Below are positions 58,821-64,000 of a stretch of DNA of 64,000 nt, piece by piece (the first letter of the stretch is position 1; each line of letters opens with the position of its first letter). This stretch comes from Syngnathus acus. Its lineage: Eukaryota > Chordata > Actinopteri > Syngnathiformes > Syngnathidae. A program made the position numbers and the translations under genes. The stretch is from contig NC_051097.1 of assembly GCF_901709675.1 (NCBI RefSeq), positions 10,706,039-10,770,038 on the forward strand, read 5' to 3'. Under the pieces are notes generated by a model, which was not told the origin of the DNA, did no database searches, and was given only the letters and a program-made list of their open reading frames with translations.

Positions 58821-59914
58821 CTGCAGCCATGGGGGGAGGGAGGAGGGGGAGGATGGGCGAGGGGGGGGAGGCGTAATGTGTGGGGGGGTGGTGGGCGATA
58901 AATAGAAATGAGCGAGCGCCTCCAGTCCGTGGCAATTCGGAGCCGTCGAGTGGATGAGTTTCATTCACAGAGGAGCTCATGAGTGGGAGGAGCTTAATTT
59001 TAGCCCCGGGTTGCTAGCCCAAGTTCTCGTTACGTGAGCACTTGCGTTCTTTCACATTCAATTCAACTATTTTCCTCAGCAAAGATGAATTTGGAATTAA
59101 AAAGTTGAACTTTCCTATTTTGTCATGTGGCTTTGTGTTGCTATCGTTCCATCGCCCGCCTCCGCGGGCTCCATCGCTCACACCTGTCCCCCCATTCTCC
59201 GCGGGCAGAGCGATGCTCCCGAAAGGTTCGGTAAATTGCTTTTTTTCACCCCCTCTCCCCCTCCCCTCCGCTATGTCTCCACCTCAGGCTTTTGTTTATG
59301 CTGCGGCTCAATTAATCTCCTGTAATTTCATCAGGATGACGGGCGAGCCGCCTCCCATTTGAGGCGAGATTTTTTTGAAGGAGCAACTTTTGAATGGACG
59401 TTACGATTCACGAGCGGCGCAAAGCAGGCGAGCGTAAAATGACAAGGCCGTGCTTGAAAACGAGAAAAGGTCACGGAAGTAAAGAGCTGAACGCCGTCTC
59501 GTTGCTGACATGAGTCGGAAATTGAAATTGACACACATTCATAATGAGCACTCGTTTTTTTTTCCATCTTGTAACCCCTCCCACTTGATTTCTATTCAAC
59601 ATCAGATTGAGAATATTACTAGCAGTTCTTTTGATACATTTATATATATTTTTTTTAAATTAGGGATTTTTGCAAGATTTGTTTTTGTTTTCCAAACCGA
59701 GAATTAATGAATAAACATCCCGCCAAAGCGTTACCTGCATTTCCAGAGTAGTCCCCCACCGTCAGCGGGTAGCCGTCGTCGTCCGGGTCCACCGAGAAGA
59801 GGCCCACGCCAAAGGTGCCGTACTGAGCGTACGCCGTGCCGTTCTCAAAGTCCTCCAGGTCGATGCGCAGCTCGTAGTTGCTTTGGATGGACAGAGCGTG
59901 GATCTGCTTCAGCC
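58555..59914 (-). CDS. fibcd1: FIBCD1, C-terminal part of fibrinogen-like domain (partial gene)
   Basis: Fibrinogen C domain-containing 1 is a type II membrane receptor that forms tetramers and binds acetylated compounds such as chitin, and also sulphated glycans, in a calcium-dependent way. Two exons, 59735-59914 and 58555-58820, join in phase and give the last 147 residues to the stop. Aligned to remembered human numbering, calcium ligands D393, D395, S397 and N399, the C401-C414 pair, and pocket residues Y405, H415, Y431 and W443 are all present. Matches to human FIBCD1 run almost without gaps and are much better than to ficolins, angiopoietins or tenascins. The cytoplasmic, membrane and coiled-coil exons and the first half of the domain are not in view; they should lie at higher coordinates. 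Confidence 0.93.
59735..59914 (-). CDS. fibcd1: FIBCD1 penultimate exon
   Basis: [59 protein letters not shown]. Human has [30 protein letters not shown] and EDGYPLTVADYSGTAG. Acceptor TGTCCAG, donor GCAG|GTAACG. It enters in phase 1 (Gly codon split), so the preceding exon should end in ..HWL plus G. Confidence 0.94.
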
Positions 59915-62900
59915 CTGGACAGACACAGCAGGTCAATGTTACAGCTTCTTTCTTGAAAAAAAACAGTATCCTTAAAAAATATATTTTTAAAAATCTTAAA
60001 ATTGTTTTTCCCCCAAAAAATACTTTTTGCCTGCTTATTTAAAAACAGTTTTTTCTCTTCTCTCCAAATATTCTTTTTCCGTTGTCTGAAACTTTTTGTC
60101 AGCGTTGACTCCATAAACGCTGCTTTTACATTTGCCGTAGGCGGACGCAGGTGCCAAGCCAAGTAAACTCTGACAAGACTCAAGAAATACAAAAAACAAA
60201 AAGGACCACTTGGCTTCAACTTGGCTTTCACGTGTCAAAGCTTCTTTTTAATTGTAGCTCAGTGGTGAGACGGAGAAGCGAGAAAAGCTTTTCAGAGCAC
60301 CAACACATGGGAAAGAAAAACAGAAAATGGCCTCTCTTGCAGCGGATTTCAAGAGATTGATGTGCGTCTGCCGCAATCTGACACTGTTGCAAGATGACTT
60401 CCACTCCTTTGTTGCGCAATCGTCAACGCACTCCTCAAAAGCGTGCCGAATTGTTTTGCTTTGCGCCACCAGCAAATCCTGCGGCCGAATCAACCGCTGA
60501 GCTTCGGCGTCTGCAAATGCCTTGCTTTAGCTCTCAGCGCTAATTAGCACCAAGGCCAGCTCCCGCGTGTGCAAAAAAGGACTTCTTTGCCATTTGTGAC
60601 TCCTTGCTAGGCACCGCTAAACAGCCCATCCCGGAGTTTTCCCCCGGCGGGACAATCAGCATCCGGCGCGTTAATTCAGCGAGCAAAATACCTGCAAATG
60701 CGAGCGCCCGCCCGCCCGTTTGGAACAATAGCATTTAATTAACAGGCAGGTACACCTGAGCATTTAGACGCCGAGGCGCGGCTGGCGTTACTTGGCTTGT
60801 GTTGCTCTTTAATTATTCCAAATTAGAGCCGAGCCGGGATTCTCTGAGGCTTTAATTAGAGACCAAATTAAAGTTATGTAAATACACTCACGCAGTCTTA
60901 TAAATAGTTGCGTGCGTGCGTGCGTATCTCGATTATTATTTGCTGGGGTTTTTTTTTTTGCCTTCCTCGGAAAGAGAAAATGGCCCAAAGTCTTTTGAAG
61001 TTTGTCAAATGACTCCAGAGGGGGGAGCTCCCCGAGGTGACGCAGCGCCGGGGCGCTCCTTTTCAAAGGGGAACAACATGCAAACTATTTCTGTCAAACG
61101 TGCCTTTATTTCTTTATTTATTTGCTGATCAAGGATTCAAAATCTGTCGCGCGTCCTCAAGAGTTTGACTTGCCGCGCGACATTTTGGAGTTTGTGTTCG
61201 GCGAGCGGAAAAGGAGGCGCGCACGATTTATTCTGATAATGAAAAAAGACAGGACGATGCTAATGTTGCTTCAAAAGTCGCAAAATGTTGAACAAAAAAA
61301 AATAAAATCTGGGGAAAAAAACCCCCGCAATATTTGAAATATAAATTTAAAAAAATATATATAAATATAAAAAAATACAAAGCACATAAATCGCTGACAA
61401 AAACAAACTTAAACTAATAATATAAATACACAACTTTGCTCCCAAGGATGTCCCTTTTTTTTCTAGAGAAAAACAAACGTTTCCTCAAATGGAATATTTT
61501 CAAGTCAAACAAACAGATGGAACATGATGCAATTGTGTCATCGAAATCCTCACATGAAAAAAAAACATGCAACGTGATGACAAGACAAAGACTGTCCTCC
61601 AGTTCCACTCGTGGAAAAAGACAAAAGAAAAAAAAACAAACAGGCAGTATTAAATTTAGAAGCCCTCCCTCCACGTGGGAACAAAGCATTGTTCCGTCCA
61701 TAAAAGATGATGAATATCTGCAATTACATCATTAAAATGGGTCACCGTGATCCATAACTCATTTTGCACAGCTGAGCTTTCTCACAGAAGGCGACACAAA
61801 TTTTGCTCAATATCAGGACGCTCACTTGATATTTGTTCCTTTTGGATTCAAATATCGACAAAGACAAAAGTTTCACGTAGGAATGGAGTCCCAAACAAAA
61901 GACAGCAGAAGGAAAAAAAAAAACGATAAAGGCACGTTAAAGGCAGACGATCCCTAAATCCACCAGAGGAATGATTACACTTTTCAATGGCGCTCGTGAC
62001 ATTTTTGCCAGTTAATTATTCATCATGCTTTTCTCTCTCGGTTGCCTGGGGGGGCAGCTCCTGCTCGACAGGATAGAAGTGGCTCCCATCCTTGCATCAC
62101 CATAACTCAAACCCATCCGACTGTGTTTTTCTTAGCCCCGCCCCCGCTTCACCCCCCAGCAAAGCCTTTCAATCCCTTCCTTTGACTTCATCTTCCTGTC
62201 TGCTGAGATTGTGGCAAAGAGGAAGATGATTTCTTCAAATTGCGAGGACGGTCATTGGGGTACTGTTGCGATGTTTTCCAGGCGGCGTGGCGTGATGGGG
62301 GACAATATTTGAAGAGATGGTATCCACCAAGTCAGGTGACGGCGGTCGGCCCAACGGGGCCGCCTTCGTCTGTTGCCGCTTTTGAAAGGTGACGCCAAAG
62401 CTTTGGCATTGTCGCTAACTCCACATCAAAAGGTTGGAATGAAAGAACAGAGACAGGTGTGCGCTCAACTATGACACCTTAAGACCACCCGCCGCCGCAA
62501 CCCTGTTCCCAAAGGCGGCGGTGACATTTGGCAGGACAAAGGAAGAAAGAAAATAATTGTCGGTTTCTGTCACATCTGATTTTTGCTTCCAAGGCTTCTC
62601 GTCGGACCCCAACCAACCCCCCCCCCCCGCCAGCCTGTTGCTTATCGAGACAATTCCCCCTTTTAAGGCTGCCAAGGGACGCTTCGTGACGGGGGAGACG
62701 GAAGGTTCCAGACGTTCCACGCCTTGCTACGCAGGAAGGAAAATCGGTCTGATTCTCCTTCAGACGACTCAACGACACCTCAAACCCGACGAGCACAAAA
62801 ACAAGCCTATCCCGGAGTTTGACGGAGACGACTCGACGCCAGACAAAGGCAGAGTTTTCCTCCGGCTGGGAAAGAAGAGCTCTTGACGGAGCATCCCCAG

Positions 62901-64000
62901 GCAGAGTCTAACTCGGGAGTCATTATCAGGGGAATATTTGTTCACTTTGCCCACAGCGCCCTCATTAGCCCTCTCGCGAGCGACGTTGCACAGGTTTTGA
63001 CACTCTTGCACAGCTGCCGATTTGAGACGAGCACCGTTTTTTTTTTTATAGGGCGTTCTTTCAAAGGGCGGTCGCCGTTTTGATTTTCAAAGGCGACAAC
63101 AAATTAGTGGCCGATAATGGCCCGTTGCTTTGTATTCTGGGATGATGATGATGATGTGGGTACAATTGACGCTGAAGCATCTCAAATGGTCCCATTATTG
63201 TTCTCCGAGGTAGCTATTTGTGCCTTTTGTTGGTACCAGTGTCCAAAATTGACGTTAATAGAGGAGAAGAGCAAGCCTTTGTCGTCGTTTGCGGCGCATT
63301 CAACAAAACTGGGGCAGATTTGAGCATACAAAAGCGCTAACAACTTCGTGAGGTCAACTTGAACGCACTATTACGGAGAGCGAATGTCATTGTGCATTTC
63401 AATGACTCAAAACCGAACACCCTGTACTCGCAAACGAGACCAGGCATCAGATATAGACCATAGACCGGCTCATAGCAACCAGGATGGAGGCAAAGAATGT
63501 GGTGGCAGACTTCATCTCCCCAACGACAGCCCAATCCAAAAATGAACTTGGCTCCAAGGAGCAAGATGGAATTTGCGAGATTCAACGTGACTACTCGGTG
63601 TCAGACCATTGCCAGGAACATCTCGGTTCACGCTGAACTCCGCTCGACTCCCGCTTCCTTCTGGTCCCCCCCCCGCTCCCGCCAGCTGTCACTCGGCCCG
63701 ACATTTCCTCCCAGCTCTCATTCCAAATGAATGAACGCCGGCCGGCGCTCTTGGTGGCTTGTTGACGCCGATGGTGGGAGCTCAGAGCCAACTACCAGCC
63801 GGGGAAACAAGTGTGCCGCTTGTACCGAGAGGCAACACGTAAAAGGACTCAAGTTCAAATATCTGTACAGAGCAATAAACACGCAGATCCAGATAGAAAT
63901 ACCCTCTTTCATACTGTAAAATATAAAAATCATCCAAAAAAAAAATACTCGCCTATACTTCATACTATTGATTGTCAATCTGTCAATGCTCAGCCGCCTC
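59915..64000. other. FIBCD1 intron or 5' flank, no gene seen
   Basis: I looked for the earlier fibrinogen-domain exon (Asp-Gly-Gly-Gly-Trp-Thr and HWLG type motifs) on the minus strand and did not see it. Contents: CGTG repeats at 60908-60924, a 14-bp palindrome at 62394-62407, and AT-rich tracts near 61.3 kb. Confidence 0.4.

Noticed and set aside
58069-58905. Long plus-strand frame of 278 codons, the longest in the window
   Set aside because: Its second half is the antisense of the FIBCD1 last exon and its first half is AT-rich low-complexity DNA. No domain and no splice context.
62557-62886. Plus-strand 109-codon frame ending ..GRVFLRLGKKSS, which looks like an amidated neuropeptide site
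   Set aside because: No signal peptide, no paired basic site upstream and no family match; a Gly-Lys-Lys end alone is common by chance.
63337-63585. Minus-strand frame with a hydrophobic FFASILVAM-like stretch in one frame and Cys-rich text in another
   Set aside because: Stops interrupt it, no splice sites fit, and I recognise no family; probably chance or a decayed repeat.
1-64000. Bacterial or phage systems, CRISPR arrays, operons
   Set aside because: Spliced vertebrate genes, microsatellites and eukaryotic repeats throughout; no prokaryotic gene layout.

Overview
The window is vertebrate nuclear DNA, almost certainly from a teleost fish. Genes are split into short exons with canonical GT-AG introns, the coding exons are GC-rich inside AT-rich introns, and the introns are compact by mammalian standards. 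CA/GT, TCCA and AT microsatellites and short hAT-like repeats are common. Frequent GCTAGC/GCTAAC/TTAGC words in the non-coding DNA remind me of percomorph fish genomes, which is an impression and not a test.

Region 1 (3.3-28.2 kb, minus strand): a complete DAB2IP (AIP1) gene. I reconstructed 17 coding exons whose phases all agree and which add up to 1187 codons plus a stop, about the length of human DAB2IP (near 1189 aa). Order in the protein: basic N-terminus, PH domain, C2 domain, RasGAP domain with arginine finger and FLR motif, proline/serine-rich region, C-terminal coiled coil.

Region 2 (17.3-37.7 kb, minus strand): further 5' parts of the same gene. A GC-rich alternative promoter with a donor at 17360 would give the short form starting at MPRLKES. 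A probable untranslated first exon ends at 32905. A 28-nt first exon at 36627-36654 starts with MEP. An internal exon at 37546-37666 resembles the LRRT(V/I)SVP exon of long SYNGAP1 and RASAL2 forms. The last two end in exactly the phase needed to join exon 2, so the gene probably makes several N-termini.

Region 3 (37.7-58.5 kb): about 20 kb with no gene I can support. It holds a tight group of CTCF-like motifs near 41 kb, homopolymer G runs and repeat fragments. It may be the 5' intron or upstream control region of long DAB2IP.

Region 4 (58.5-60 kb, minus strand): the last two coding exons of FIBCD1, the acetyl-group-binding fibrinogen-domain receptor. All ligand and calcium residues that I can align to human are kept. 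Its 5' exons lie beyond the window or were not found.

The first 140 bases are GC-rich and may be the end of a plus-strand neighbour (TTLL11 by human synteny), which is weakly supported. I saw no CRISPR array, operon, intact transposase or tRNA gene. I do not claim a new biological system. The best leads are the DAB2IP start-site architecture, the CTCF-like cluster and several compact inverted-repeat structures.
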